A stretch of 64,000 nucleotides of DNA from Branchinecta lynchi (GCA_023053575.1 JAKZAP010000010.1:18908628-18972627); one strand, 5' to 3'; shown: positions 12,018 to 23,744, counted from the stretch's first letter. Translations and numbers: made by a program. The notes: generated by a model not told the origin, from the sequence alone.

Positions 12018-12231
12018 AGATAAATATTCTTTGAGCCCATGATGACTTTGAAACATTTATTCAAACAATGTTTACAACGGATACGTCAGCTACGGTTTTT
12101 CATCTGCGATATTTCGGCCCTTGTTAGCAAGGGCCCTTCACAGGCTGTCGATCCTCTGGAAACAAACCTGTATTCAAAAATATTGCAGATGAAGAATCGC
12201 AGCTGACGTATCCGTTGTAAAAATTGTTTGA
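12018..12231. mobile_element. Family E short interspersed repeat, foldback copy
   Basis: AGATAAATATTCTTTGAGCCC opens a repeat seen also at 12456, 32369 and 59866. This copy is unusual. The block ACAACGGATACGTCAGCTACG (about 12072) is followed after about 110 bp by its inverted copy (AGCTGACGTATCCGTTGT, about 12201), so it can fold on itself. The minus strand reads TTTGAATAAATG at its 3' side, so the repeat may derive from a retroelement 3' end. Confidence 0.65.
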
Positions 12232-12455
12232 AGAAACTAGTGTTTTTCGTTAATGAATGTTTTTCTTAGTCAAGTTGAAAATGAATCGTTGACTAAAAAA
12301 AAAAAAAAAAAAAAAAAAAATAGTTTGCTGGGAACACTGCAGGTTTAAGAGCGCTCGCACCAGTTGTTGCACCTGTGGCCTTGCAAAGCCAACATTCAGA
12401 ATCGAAGTCCAGTCTTTCGGGGTTCCCTGACAAGCAAGCTTTTCACGTACTTCGT

Positions 12456-12629
12456 AGATAAATATTCTTTGAGCCCAAGGTGACTTTGAAACATTTATTC
12501 AAACAATGTTTACAACGGATACGTCAGCTACGATTCTTCATCAGCGATATTTTGGCCCTTCTTGGCAAGGGTCCTCGTCAGGCTGTCAATCCTCTGGTTC
12601 AACTTCGGGGAAGGAAACAAACCTGTAAT
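12456..12629. mobile_element. Family E short interspersed repeat, linear copy
   Basis: AGATAAATATTCTTTGAGCCC through ATTCTTCATCAGCGATATTT to GGAAACAAACCTG. It lacks the inverted second half of the 12018 copy. It ends at the same GAAACAAACCTG boundary as the copy at 32369-32550, which marks the true family edge. An A-run of about 27 bases lies just upstream at 12294-12320. Confidence 0.7.
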
Positions 12630-14090
12630 AAATAACTGAAGCTTCTACCGACTATAAATATCTTATTAAAGTAAATTATCTTCAAATACCACTATAATGA
12701 AAAAACTAGTCCTGAGATTTAATTTTTGACACGGACGCTGTTTTTGCTGCACGATTGGGCGATGACAGGAAAGGTTTTTTTCTGCATTTTGGTCAACGTC
12801 GGTTTTTTTTATTAATAAGGGGCTGAAAACTTAAATATTATTTTACTAATGACCTCGTTCTACGTTTCTATTATGAGCAGTCGCCTGTATCTATTACTTC
12901 GAATAATTACCAAAATCTGCGCAAAAAGTGTGTGATCCAGAGTGTCTGGCATCCTACAGGCCAGGTCCTTAAGCTGAGGCTTTTTTGTTCGGCTATTGCC
13001 TTTCCCTTTTCGGCTTTAGTTTTCGCATTTTTCAGGCCTTTTTGAACATTTTCGCGTTTTTGTAAGCCGCCGTTTCTACTAAGGACTTCTCTCTTTTCTT
13101 GGATGAAAACACAGTTTTGACAAATGCAATTTTACTTGTATTTTATTTCTACTATAAACTGTCCATCTTAAATATCCGGGATGGTCTTCAAATACTGCTA
13201 ATGATTTTGATTCAAATCCATCTTTTGTTGGATTTTGGGGTAAACTCAGGGTAAACTGATAAAAATCGCGAAGCAGAAGCCAAAAGGAGAGCTTAACTTG
13301 GTCCCCTACCAAGTTTGCCTTTTTGCAAAAAGCCAAGGGAAAAGGCGAAAGTCGGCGTTTGCCTTTTTAACAAAACGGGAAATTGTCAAATAGTGCTTTG
13401 GACCATTTTACGAAAACTAAAAAAAAGTAAAAAGCCGTCGAAAAGGCGAGTGAAAAGTCGAACAAAAACGCAACATTTGCTTGATCCCAGTATGTCCAAC
13501 AGTTAGCTGTGGTTTTTATAGAAATGCAAGTTCGGTTACTGTAAAAGGATGGACAATAAATTTTTAAGTTACTCTGGAAACGGGAGCACTTGGAAACAAG
13601 AGACTTTAGACTCTCCATCCCTATTACTGTCAAGTTTTTGTGAGCAGAAAGACCGACTTTGCTACAGAAAAGATAGAGCCAAACTATTTATGGCTTTTGT
13701 GTCAGTGAACTACCATAATCTTTAGAAGCTTTTCTCAAGCTTCATGTTTGGCCTGGTTTTTTTTCGCAATTATGTTTGCTGCATCTAAGAACGGGTAATG
13801 AAAAAGCTCTGTTAGCGACTGCGCCGGTAAAACACCAGCGATCTTGTTCCGTAAATATGGAGTGGGTGCTGATTAGCGAGGCCTTGTATTCAATCTGCTA
13901 GTCTGCCTGATGCGATCCTAAAATTCTTTATGACATACTGCTTACTTTTTGGTTATTTTTGTTTACACATGTGACCCAAGGTCCTTTATTCAAGTTGTTA
14001 GTTCTAAAGCTTCTTCCACCATTAAAGAACCCACATGATTTGATGTTGGTTTTTAAGAACATATGTTTGATCGTTTAGTTGAGTGCAATT
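12630..14090. other. Unassigned; weak inverted similarity 12985-13480
   Basis: No gene is recognised. Sequence near 12985-13045 (TTTGTTCGGC...CCCTTTTCGGCTTTAG) is loosely inverted relative to 13390-13480 (CGAAAACT...AAAAGGCGAG...GAACAAAAACGC). That suggests an old foldback element, too diverged to bound. Confidence 0.35.
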
Positions 14091-14275
14091 AATTTTATAT
14101 ATTTTTGTTCGTTGTTTCGATGCAAACCAAAATAGCAGTTGACTCGGCAGTTACGCTTGCTTTTTCTTGTTTATATATATTGAATTGTATTTGTTCACGT
14201 TGGAACCAGTTAGTTGGCATACGCCGTGAGTAAGATTCTCAATGAATTAAAGATTTGATTTGATTTGACAGTGCT
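14091..14275 (+). mobile_element. LINE 3' end with (ATTTG)n tail
   Basis: A 3' UTR-like stretch ends CTCAATGAATTAAAG followed by three ATTTG units. The tail format matches other LINE ends in the window. No coding part is visible. The following 14276-14657 holds nothing recognisable. Confidence 0.45.
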
Positions 14276-14657
14276 GTATACGGCTATCTGATTGAGTTTT
14301 ACAGGATAACACGGTTTTTATTCCTACATCCCCATGCGTCGCTTAATGCATACTTAGTACACAAAATGGTTGCTGTTACAGTGCCAAAAACAGAGCCGTC
14401 GATGGTGCCATAAATAGTGGACTAGACGCTAACGGACCAGAAATTAACCAATAGCGTGCGAGTATTTTGGTCAACTGCCATTTTGATTTACTCACCAAAG
14501 GGCAGACAAAAGGAAAAATATTTTATTCGTATTTATTATATTTATTTTTTATTCGTCAAAATTCGGCTGACGAAACACGTATACACTCAAATTTGGATGC
14601 TGTCGTGTGTGTTACTGAACTGACAACACTGTCGAAGCAAGCTAGATGCATAACATA

Positions 14658-16843
14658 AAAGAGTATATCTTTCTTTCAAGATGTTTATCTAATTTTTTGA
14701 TAACTCTGAAGAGAGAGGTGGCCAGTCTATAACTTTGTTGTTACTTTGTCGTATCTCCGTGGGTGCATATAGGCGTTTTTCCGCTGCATGTTCGTGTCTC
14801 ACACATTTTTGGATGTTTGTCGAGGAAACAGAAATGTGTGCGGGACACTTCTGGATGTATCTCAAGCCCTTTGTTACTTGCGACCTAAATTGGTAAAGGA
14901 AAATCGACCTTAAAGCTTAAGTGAAAAGAGCTGAAATCCGACAGTCTACCTACGCGTCGCTTGTTAACTTAAATATGTCTGAAAACCCAATGAAAACACG
15001 TTACTTCGTTTGTCTGCTATCGACAGATAATTGATTTCACGAACGAACTTTTTCTTTTGGTTTCGTAATACCTTCGTGTGCTTGTACCTCTATGCTTTTA
15101 GCAAATAAAAAGGTAAGCCATTGCAGAAAAATAAACTAAAAATGGCACATTCTTTGCATAAGTAAGTAATTTATTTGTAACCCGCCATTTCTAACAAGAC
15201 CAAAGGTTTCGATGGGATCCCAAAAATTCAATATCTGATCCAGAAAACTGGGTCTTGTCTTAGCCAGATCCAGTCATCGCCAGACTCCTTGAACATTTTT
15301 ACAATTGAAATTCAGAAACAGATTAAGGCCAAATAGCTAGTCATCTGAGAAAACCAAGTTCAGATATGGATTCAGCATGTGTGTTTACCCCTATAAGTCA
15401 TATCTGTTTTGACGAAAACTTCCTACCAATTCTGCCAATTTCCTGGTTTCGGCCGAACTCCAGAACTACTTGTCCGGCGAAAAAAGAAAGCTCAAAAACG
15501 AACTCAGGGTATCTTCTTTCCCCAATAATGAACATCTAATCAACTTCAAATAAAAATTTAACTTATAAAAAATTTTCCGACTCCAGCCGGATTCCGGTCT
15601 AACTATATTTCCGGGTAAAATATGATTGTCGAACACGGATTCAGCATCTCTTCTTACCCCTATAAATCGGTTATCAAATCAACTAGAAATAAAACTTTAA
15701 CTTCAATTTTCCGGTTTTGGCCGGATTCCGGGCAAACTACATGTCCGGGTAGAAAATTGTTTTCACATAAGTGTTCAGCATGTCTTCTTGCCCTAAATCA
15801 AACATCTAGTCAACTCGAAATAAAACTTTTAATTTTTGCAAACTTTCCAGTTTCGGCCGGATTCCGGGCGAACTATCATATTTTACCCGGAAATATAGTT
15901 AGATCGGAATCCGGCTGGAGTCGGAAAATTTTTTATAAGTTAAATTTTTATTTGAAGTTGATTAGATGTTCATTATTGGGGAAAGAAGATACCCTGAGTT
16001 CGTTTTTGAGCTTTCTTTTTTCGCCGGACAAGTAGTTCTGGAGTTCGGCCGAAACCAGGAAATTGGCAGAATTGGTAGGAAGTTTTCGTCAAAACAGATA
16101 TGACTTATAGGGGTAAACACACATGCTGAATCCATATCTGAACTTGGTTTTCTCAGATGACTAGCTATTTGGCCTTAATCTGTTTCTGAATTTTAATTGT
16201 AAAAATGTTCAAGGAGTCTGGCGATGACTGGATCTGGCTAAGACAAGACCCAGTTTTCTGGATCAGATATTGAATTTTTGGGATCCCATCGAAACCTTTG
16301 GTCTTGTTAGAAATGGCGGGTTACAAATAAATTACTTACTTATGCAAAGAATGTGCCATTTTTAGTTTATTTTTCTGCAATGGCTTACCTTTTTATTTGC
16401 TAAAAGCATAGAGGTACAAGCACACGAAGGTATTACGAAACCAAAAGAAAAAGTTCGTTCGTGAAATCAATTATCTGTCGATAGCAGACAAACGAAGTAA
16501 CGTGTTTTCATTGGGTTTTCAGACATATTTAAGTTAACAAGCGACGCGTAGGTAGACTGTCGGATTTCAGCTCTTTTCACTTAAGCTTTAAGGTCGATTT
16601 TCCTTTACCAATTTAGGTCGCAAGTAACAAAGGGCTTGAGATACATCCAGAAGTGTCCCGCACACATTTCTGTTTCCTCGACAAACATCCAAAAATGTGT
16701 GAGACACGAACATGCAGCGGAAAAACGCCTATATGCACCCACGGAGATACGACAAAGTAACAACAAAGTTATAGACTGGCCACCTCTCTCTTCAGAGTTA
16801 TCAAAAAATTAGATAAACATCTTGAAAGAAAGATATACTCTTT
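14658..16843. repeat. Large near-perfect palindrome, 969-bp arms
   Basis: Left arm 14658-15626 and right arm 15875-16843 are reverse complements with a constant coordinate sum of 31501 and no gaps. Checked line by line, only two arm positions differ (15307/16194 and 15597/15904), so 967 of 969 match. The 248-bp spacer (15627-15874) continues the left arm's family A monomers in minus orientation. At 15874, after GGGCGAACT, the sequence switches to the inverted copy. No target duplication flanks the palindrome. The structure fits a recent inverted duplication by template switching; a foldback transposon or an assembly artefact are alternatives. Confidence 0.95.
15193..16308. mobile_element. Family A copy doubled head-to-head inside the palindrome
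   Basis: From 15193 a minus-oriented family A element begins (AACAAGACCAAAGGTTTCGATG, the complement of the 3' terminus). It continues through several monomers to 15874, then reverses into a plus-oriented stretch ending GGTCTTGTT at 16308. The 5' terminus (TTTTTGGGATCCCAAAACG) is absent. The body is closest to the copy at 60238-61104. Confidence 0.85.
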
Positions 16844-17035
16844 GGAATGTTTGTGTCCAAACATTTTTGAATGCTCATCACGGGAAAATAGACGTGTGGT
16901 CAACCCACAAGTTGAAACTCGTATAAACGGAATTTTGTTTTTAGCGGTATCTTCAGATACCCAACAAATTAATCTCAGTTAATATACCATTTTGGGTTTA
17001 TGACCTTCCCATTCTTCAGGATTCCTGACGACCGG

Positions 17036-17345
17036 TTACAAACAAAAGCACATACGTGCTTGAAAAACGTAACCAGTACACATTTACTGCCATATTATAC
17101 AACTAACCAAACATTCACTAAAATAAACTAAAAATTAATTATTTAATTTGTCAATTTGTCTCGTCTTCCAAACCCTCCACTCACCAACTACCCTCAAGGA
17201 TCTTTAACCGATTTTTAAATTGCGATACACTTTCTGTTTCTCGAATTGAGTCCGGAAAAGAGTTCCAGACTACCGTACCTGAATGCCTTGCCACATGGCT
17301 AGAACGAACCGTACTTCTTGGCTCACTTACCAGGTCTCCAGCATG
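17036..17345 (-). mobile_element. LINE C-terminal coding fragment plus 3' UTR
   Basis: Read on the minus strand from about 17345 to the stop at 17181-17183, the translation carries SHVARHSGTVVWNSFPDSIR and then QFKNRLKILEGSW. This has the VWN-x-LP/FP and FK-x-x-LK signature of the C-terminal tail of CR1/L2-like reverse-transcriptase proteins. Downstream (17036-17180) is the 3' UTR, ending GGTTACAAACAAAAG. The same 3' UTR recurs at 56057-56320. Only the last ~55 codons survive. Confidence 0.75.
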
Positions 17346-17509
17346 CAGAATGGCACTACAAGGATCACCAGTTTGTTGGCTAAATGGTTAACAGGATAAT
17401 TTATCTTTGGACTTGAACGTGCCTTTGAGCCAAATTTTGAGCCACAAAATCGAAAATCTGCGAAAATCAAATTTGCGAGCCACAAAAAGCTTGTTGGTCG
17501 TGGAAACAC

Positions 17510-17682
17510 TACACTCTAAAAATTTTCTCGAAGAAAGGATTAAAGTTAACTTGAGGATTTGCTACTCGGAATAACCTTATCTCTACTGAGATAAGATTAA
17601 TCTGAATTAGAGGAAAGATTATCTCAGTAGAGACAAGATTAATCCGAGTACCAAAGTACTGCAAGATTTTTTGTACAGCGTA
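17510..17682. mobile_element. MITE with TA target duplication, TIR CACTSTA
   Basis: The element at 17512-17680 begins CACTCTAAAAAT and ends ATTTTTTGTACAGCG, flanked by TA on each side, as in Tc1/mariner insertions. Inside are inverted ATAACCTTATCTCTACTGAGAT and ATTATCTCAGTAGAGACA blocks. A diverged relative with the same GGATTAATCTTATCTC core lies at 63066-63241. Confidence 0.7.
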
Positions 17683-18241
17683 GCGGCCCACACATACGAT
17701 CGCAGAAAGACTCTTTCGAGTTACCGCCTCTTTATGGGATCGTGCAAATAAAACGCCTTCAGCTGAATTTGACGGCGAATCTTAGTCGATTCTGTTAAAC
17801 GAATAACAGCTTGACATTTCGTGTTTGCCTTGTATTTACTCTGTCGAGGGATTTTTTGTCCGCTTTTCTATCTCTCGTAGCTTCTCTAGTGAAAGACTCC
17901 CTGTAGTGTGACTTCTTTCCATTTCAACCAAATATTTATTATTCTCTTCGCCTTTGGGCTTTTCGGTCGTGTCGTTAAATTTTCGCTAGCTGGGACGTTT
18001 GCTTGTGAAAAACAAAGGAACTGCCAGAACTGGCGTTTTTCTCACTTTTTTTTCCATTTTACCGGGACAACTATCGTTGAGACTCGTCCCAGTTGAGAGG
18101 ACGAATTTGGAACACGTAAAGCGTATCTTTTCCGCCGACGAATGTGTCGGGGGGGGGGGGGGGGGGCGTGAATAGAGGAAGAAAATGACATTTTCTTACG
18201 AGGAGTAAACGCGGAAGCATTCAAGCATTTATTGTGTCTAT
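17683..18241. other. Unassigned, includes an 18-base G-run
   Basis: No recognisable gene. A G homopolymer at about 18150-18167 could be length-polymorphic. A segment near 17385-17510 is inversely related to 18290-18420 (CGAGCCACAAAA, GTTGGTCGTGGAAACAC), linking the flank to the MITE at 18242. Confidence 0.4.
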
Positions 18242-18682
18242 GGCGTTTTTCCGTGCTCCTACAAACAGTTGTGGGTCGATTGTGGCTCGAAAAGAGCGTT
18301 TCCGTGGTCTTTTGTGCGGCCACAATTGTGTTTCCGCGACCAACAAGATTTTTGTGGCTCGCTTTGTTGCTCGAATTCGACATACTGCCGAGGGGAGTTT
18401 CGATTTTGTGGCTAAATTAACAAATTTTCTGAAGCATGTAGACGTATCAACTGAGCATCGTCTTTGCACAGAATGGTAAGGTCGAAGGTCGTCAGTTCTG
18501 TTTGTTGAGATTTTATCTGAATTTTATTTCTATCTTCAGAGATTTGAAATTACCGCCCCAAAAACAGTCAAAACGCCGTTTCCGTGAGTTTCAACATGTG
18601 GCTTGACTGTGTGGCACACAATCGTGTTTCCGTGACAACACTCAGAAGTGTGTGGCCCACGATCGTGTCGCGGAAAAACGCC
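18242..18682. mobile_element. MITE-like element, TIR GGCGTTTTTCCG
   Basis: Starts GGCGTTTTTCCGTG and ends CGCGGAAAAACGCC (441 bp). Subterminal GTGTTTCCG and GTGTGGC motifs repeat in both orientations. No target duplication is obvious. The same terminus, GGCGTTTTTCCGCTGC, occurs at 14772 inside the palindrome arms and as its mirror ending at 16729. No coding content. Confidence 0.65.
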
Positions 18683-19104
18683 TTATTTCAGTGCACCCTT
18701 CTAAGTCGCTAGTACCAGGACTCGACACGACCTTGGGATTAACTAGTGGCGCGATTTGGTAGCATACTGATTGGGCAAGCTTAAAAAAATCAGCACAAAG
18801 CTGGAAAATAAATAAAAGTTAGAAACAAACGTAGCTAAATATTTGGCAGAATCTCTGTGCTATGTTTTGAGGTTTTTCTGTCATGGAAAAGATGCGTCCC
18901 CTCGGCTAGTCAATGCAGTTTGACCTAGTTAATAATAATGGTCGGAAGAGATTGACTGACTTGTTGCAGTGAAGGGCGAAATCGATTTCTGCATCTATGA
19001 GTATGTTTACTGTTGTTAGGTTTTGCAGGAAGAGAAGGTTGGGAATAATCATTCCCACTGATATGGGTCCGGTTCACTGGCCAAGATCCCGAAGCTGTCC
19101 TTCA
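18683..19104. other. Unassigned stretch
   Basis: No recognisable feature apart from ordinary AT-rich sequence. Confidence 0.3.
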
Positions 19105-19420
19105 GGCCCATACAGTAGTTTTAAGGGGAATTGCAGCCTTCGGCTCAAGCACTTAGAGTGATCGATGTCGGTCTGTCTGTCAGTCGGTCACGGTTTTGAT
19201 AATTCAGGCACTTCCACTTTAGCTAGGACGATTGAAATTGGCATGCGTATAAAATACCCTACCGTATGTTCAACTAAACCTTCTTTCCTAGTTCCGATCA
19301 TCCGTATCGGGTTGAACCCGGGTTCTTGTGACCTGCTTAAGTTGCGAACTGGCGCTCCGATTCGAGGGAAACTAGGCGGGTGGTAGAAGCTATATGCTCT
19401 AGATCTGACATGTATTTTTT
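19105..19420 (+). mobile_element. Family B fragment (5' part)
   Basis: Carries a hairpin-like AGCCTTCGGCT followed by CAAGCACTTAGAGTGATCG, the GTCGGTCTGTCTGTCAGTCGG tract, GGCACTTCCACTTTAGC and TAGGACGATTGAAATTGGCA. These are the head landmarks of family B in their normal order. The tandem core is mostly missing. Confidence 0.65.
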
Positions 19421-19427
19421 TTTTTTT

Positions 19428-20080
19428 TTTCAATCAATCAATCAAGTTTAATCCGAATAGCTAAAAGCTAGAAAAGGAATACAAATTTACAAAATACACA
19501 GACACACAAGAAACAATTTAACTAATACACTTACAAGAAATTACCAGAAATAAATGATGGAATGAAACTACGTAAAAATCGGGTAGAAGAATTAGCGGGA
19601 TATGGGGAAAACTTATTGCCAGTATTCCTCTCGGACCGACGCACGGAAGACGGGAGGGGAGGGGGGAATAGATGGGTCATCTGGGGACAACACGTAATCT
19701 TAGCTCCAAATTTGTTTGAAAGAGTATTTCTACGTACAGATAATTTAGGAATGGCAAGTTTAATGAGAGCCTCTTCGTATGTAATGTTATGATCACCCAG
19801 AATGATTCTCATGGCTCTCTTTTGGACATTTTCCAGGCGATCAGAGAGCTCTGCAGAAAGAGAAGAATGCCAAACCGGTGAAGCATATTCTAAATGAGGA
19901 CGGATATAAGTTTTAAAATAACAGAGGAGGCATTTAGTATCCAAACCGAAAGATTTAGGGGTAGAAAGGGATTTAATTAAAAAGTTGGTTACACGGATAA
20001 TATTGTCAACATTTGGACTTAGCCGAATTTTACTCGAGCTGGGATCGAACGACCAACTGAGAACTGGCACGATCCAGGGG
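19428..20080 (-). mobile_element. 5'-truncated LINE, C-terminal RT region
   Basis: A minus-strand frame of about 180 codons (20070-19531) contains YFKTYIRPHLEYASPVWHSS and ENVQKRAMRIILG. This is the conserved segment after the reverse-transcriptase domain in CR1/L2/Jockey-type LINE proteins. It ends TRFLRSFIPSFISGNFL then stop. The homologous product at 22068-22562 differs substantially, so these are old, distinct copies. The 3' UTR runs to a (TTGA)n tail at 19431-19445, beside a T-run on the plus strand. The catalytic RT domain and endonuclease are absent, so the copy is dead. Confidence 0.85.
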
Positions 20081-20600
20081 AATCCGACTGTCTAATTAAA
20101 ACAAAGTATTGCGAAGGCGCCGTTGTTCTAGTTTGGTTTAATCGCCCTGGTACTGCATCCATCTTAATTCCTAAGGATGGAATAGATCAAGAGTGAAGAA
20201 CATCATCTGAAGTAATTATAAGTATTTGTCTGTATCGTATCTAGACACGGTGGGGGGGGGGGATTTAGTATTATTTGTAGGGACCAAACGGATTGAGGTC
20301 TTGGGATGAATCTTGGATGGTACAAAGCTCCTGAGCATTATTACTCTCCTCTGGACCTCATTACTATGAGGTCTGGATCGGATCCTGCTCCTACTCGAGG
20401 AGTGGGGGGGGGGGGCAAACGAATGAAGGGATATTGACGAAGCTGGAATTCGCGAAGGTCTTGGGCCCTAGATGAGCTGTTTGAGGTCTATTTTGGTTAC
20501 GATTTTTGTAGGGGAAGTTGAAACTGTCCCCTTTCCAGAAGTTTTGAGATTAGAGTGAAACTTGACAGATGCTAAGAACAAATGCCATAGATTTTATATT
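20081..20600 (+). mobile_element. Degenerate family B-like sequence
   Basis: G-runs at about 20251 and 20404 (ACGGTGGGGGGG, GAGTGGGGGG) alternate with GAGATTAGAGTGAAACTTGACAG, like the distal units of the long family B copy near 36.6-37.0 kb. No termini are preserved. Confidence 0.45.
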
Positions 20601-20844
20601 TCTCATCATATCAAATCATCCGAATCAGATCCATATCCAGTCCCAGTAGGAAGAGTAGTATGACATACATAACTCTCGTTAAGTAATCCATGTGCTGGAA
20701 GTGCCAGAACGGCCAAATTCTCATGACCAAACTTCGACACTGTTGGAAAGGGCTGCCCTTAGGGATAAAAAGATACAACTCTAGACCCAGGGATGACTGG
20801 CCGGACTTCCTCCGAGTAACCCATATACACATCGTTCATGGTCC

Positions 20845-21650
20845 GATGAATGAATGAATGAATGAATTTATTCCCAATAAAGCCAAAGGGCCATGGCGGG
20901 AAACATAACACAGGAAACCAAAACAAACCAAATATCAACTTCTATAAAAATAGTTCACGGTGGGTCATAGCTAGCTTCAAGAATCTACCCAGCCTTCGGA
21001 GCTCACCAAAAAACTTGCTTCCCATACTTGAAACCAAATCCCTTTCCTCCCAAGCCTCCCGACCAAACACTTCCTTTCTTAATTCTTTCAACTCCTCACA
21101 ATAACATATCAAATGTACCGCATCCTCTCTTTCAATACCACATTGAACAAAAATAAGGACCTTCCCTATTTCTACCAATATAATTTCCCCGCTCCTACCG
21201 GAAAAGCGTCTGCCCTAAGACTAACCATCCACCTCAATTCTGCCCCGCCCCCCTCAGTCCCAACTTAAAATATAATTCTTCGCCTCATGTATCTTTGGAC
21301 ACTTGCACTCAGGAAGTTACCCACTTCACAGGACTGACTGAGCTTACACAACTCTTCAGACGGACTGTACCGACCGAACCCGATAACAACACTTACTTGA
21401 CCAAGACCAACCCGACAGAAGAAACCTAACTTACTAACTAATGCTACCACACTCGTTCCAGTCTTTGTATCAGTTTGTTGAGTTTGAACGATTCAGCTTC
21501 GGCCAGACGATCAGGGAGTCGTGGACTGGGAAGTCCTGTCACCAGTTTCTGCACCATTAGTTTCCGTATGGAAAAGTCGAGTTTTTTCAAACTTATGATG
21601 GAAGGCAGAAAATCCGGCCGGGATCGTCTGCTCGCAACATTCACGACTGA
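20845..21650 (-). mobile_element. Zinc-knuckle LINE, 3' fragment (copy 1)
   Basis: Minus-strand frames end in GELRRLGRFLKLAMTHRELF then stop. They are preceded by a knuckle whose Cys pair (PYFCSM) and His-Cys pair (EDAVHLICYC) lie in different frames, so a frameshift splits the motif. The tail matches the copy at 49000 (GDIEKLGRFLFVSMNHRERF). The element ends GGGAATAAATTCATTCATTC (20845-20870 on plus). Upstream minus frames to about 21650 have LINE-like composition but no motif. A C-terminal CCHC-type knuckle is typical of several APE-endonuclease LINE clades; the clade is not assigned. Confidence 0.75.
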
Positions 21651-22040
21651 CTGTTAGGAGGTTGGAACCTACCCATTGTTCTCCAGAAGTAATAAAACAA
21701 GTAGGAGCAATGATATATGAACATATAGATAGTGCAAGAACAACTAGATAATCATCTTTTTTCGAAAATGTTATTTTTGTTATTGTTGTTAAGGAGAGAG
21801 CCGATAATGATCTCACCCGCTCTAGTTCTAAAGTTGAAACTACCGAAAACCGTAGGCTACCAACCATTCTCCGTAACTAATAAATGTATCGTGTAACATT
21901 CTGCGGTTTGATATCATAAAAATGCACAAAGCTTATTTTTATGTTATGCAGGACACGTTAAACTTTGACCAGTTGTTTCTGGGCCGCTTTATACTGCTCT
22001 AGGCATTCCGCTTATTCTCACTCGGTGTACTTTTTGTATA
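21651..22040. other. Unassigned stretch
   Basis: No motif on either strand. It may contain diverged LINE sequence from either neighbour. Confidence 0.3.
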
Positions 22041-22850
22041 TTTCAAGTATACGAAGCTCCTGCATCAGTGGTCTCCAAAGCATCTGGCCAACTCAAGTCT
22101 TTTTCAAATCTGCGGAAATTTGGTCTCAACAGACAAATATTGTTGACATGCTACAAAATGTACATCAGACCCCTAACAGAGTACGCATGTCCTGTCTGGC
22201 ACAGCTCACTCACCGAAGAACAACATGACAAAATTGAGCAGATCCAAAAGAGAGCATGTAAAGTAATACTGGGAATGGGATATGAGGATTATGAAAAATG
22301 CTTGGAGATCTTAAAGATCACGTCGTTAAGGCAAAGGAGGCATATGCTTACCATGAGATTTGGCACAAAAATACTAGCGTCCGAATTACATCGTGACATT
22401 TTGCCCGAGTTCTCCGAAAAAAGAAGTTGCCGAAATACAAGAATGACCGAAAATCTCACAATGAATCAGATTAAGCAACTAATTCCTCCTCCAATACACT
22501 CATCTGAGCGTTACCTAAAGTCTTTTGTACCATACTTTATCAAACAGTTTAACAGTTCCTAGCTGCGGTATGCAATTTTGACTGTTTTTATTTATTGATG
22601 TAGTTTATTTACGCACTTGATTGTTTTATTTAGAAATTTTATGCGAGATACGGTATGTAATTTTAACCTGACTTTGTTTATTTTATTAATGTAGTTTATT
22701 TATTGTTATCAGATAATTAATATTGACGTGTCGAGTTGATTGATATTGATTGAAGTGTCTGTATTTGTATTGACATATCCCAAGCTATTTGTATGTACTT
22801 AAAGATATTATGGATTAAATCATCATTTATTTATTTATTAGAGTACTTTT
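22041..22850 (+). mobile_element. 5'-truncated LINE, C-terminal RT region
   Basis: The frame 22068-22562 (164 codons) holds LLTCYKMYIRPLTEYACPVW, then QIQKRACKVILG, and ends RYLKSFVPYFIKQFNSS. This is the C-terminal domain after reverse transcriptase in CR1/L2/Jockey-type LINEs. The start codon is incidental, since the homologous frame continues upstream to about 22041. A 290-bp AT-rich 3' UTR follows, ending ATGGATTAAATCATC with an (ATTT)n tail near 22830. No RT catalytic motif is present. Closest relative in the window: the insertion at 2626-3019. Confidence 0.85.
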
Positions 22851-23435
22851 TTGTTCAAGGAATGCTTCAGTTTGTCTTAAATATATTGTTTTTGATGCTT
22901 TAGATGTTATTACATCCTAAGGGAAAAGGTTCTGCAGTCGCTGAATCCACTGCACAGCCTGTACAAGACATTTCGGAATTAGGCCGTTCATTTTGTTTGT
23001 TTGTTAAAGCAGAACTGTTACTAGAAATGATCTTTTCACGATGAAATGGCTCACAAATATCCGTTTCCGCAAATACAATTATAGTCGACTATATCCAGCC
23101 CTTCTGCTCTCCGACGCAGCGGCTGGACGCAAAATATTTGAAAACTGAACGTTTAGTGGTTAAAAAGTGGGAAAACCAAGCAAAAGAAAGTCAAGAAAAA
23201 AGCCAAGTCTCTAAAATGAAAACAATATTTTGAAGCTTTTCCTGTCCTGAGGCGTAGAGATCCGAGCTTTCGGTGGAGCTTGAAGCTTTCGGCTAAGTTT
23301 GCGGTGCGTGACTGTCAAGACTCGACCAGGCCGAAAGAGCGCTAAAAAGTCGAGTTACACAACGAAACGATGGCGAAAAGCGGCGATTTCACAAGCCCAT
23401 AATCCCAAAAGGAATTATTTGTGTTCTTTTTCATT
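22851..23435. other. Unassigned stretch
   Basis: Contains CTTTCGGTGGAGCTTGAAGC and related CTTTCGGCTAAG motifs near 23265-23300 but no recognisable gene or bounded repeat. Confidence 0.3.
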
Positions 23436-23495
23436 GTTTGTAGTCCGCTATTCTGTCTTTTCAGCGGGTTATAAAAAAAATAAAAATAAATAAGA
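23436..23495 (+). mobile_element. Retroelement-like 3' tail (GCGGGTTATAAA type)
   Basis: GTCCGCTATTCTG...CAGCGGGTTATAAAA followed by AAATAAATAA. The same ending, CTCCGCTGTTACGC...AGCGGGTCATAAATAAATAA, is at 27680-27725. GGCGGGTTACAAATAAATTA appears in the palindrome arms (near 15180 and 16320), giving a small family of related 3' ends. Confidence 0.5.
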
Positions 23496-23744
23496 GAGCC
23501 AAGGATAATATAAAAGGCAGAATAAGCAAGAGGGGTGGTTAAAGGACATGTCTTACCTATAATTCTAATGCAACACTTCCATAATCACTCCATATATTTC
23601 TAAACGCGGAGACCCCAGTTTCGTATGGTACATTCTAACCCCTCTAACAAAACCACGCTGATTTTCTCACTTGCCGTGTTTTGCTACCATCGATGTATAT
23701 CATGCTGTCGATGGTTGTCTGGAATCGGTTATGTAAATTGTTTC

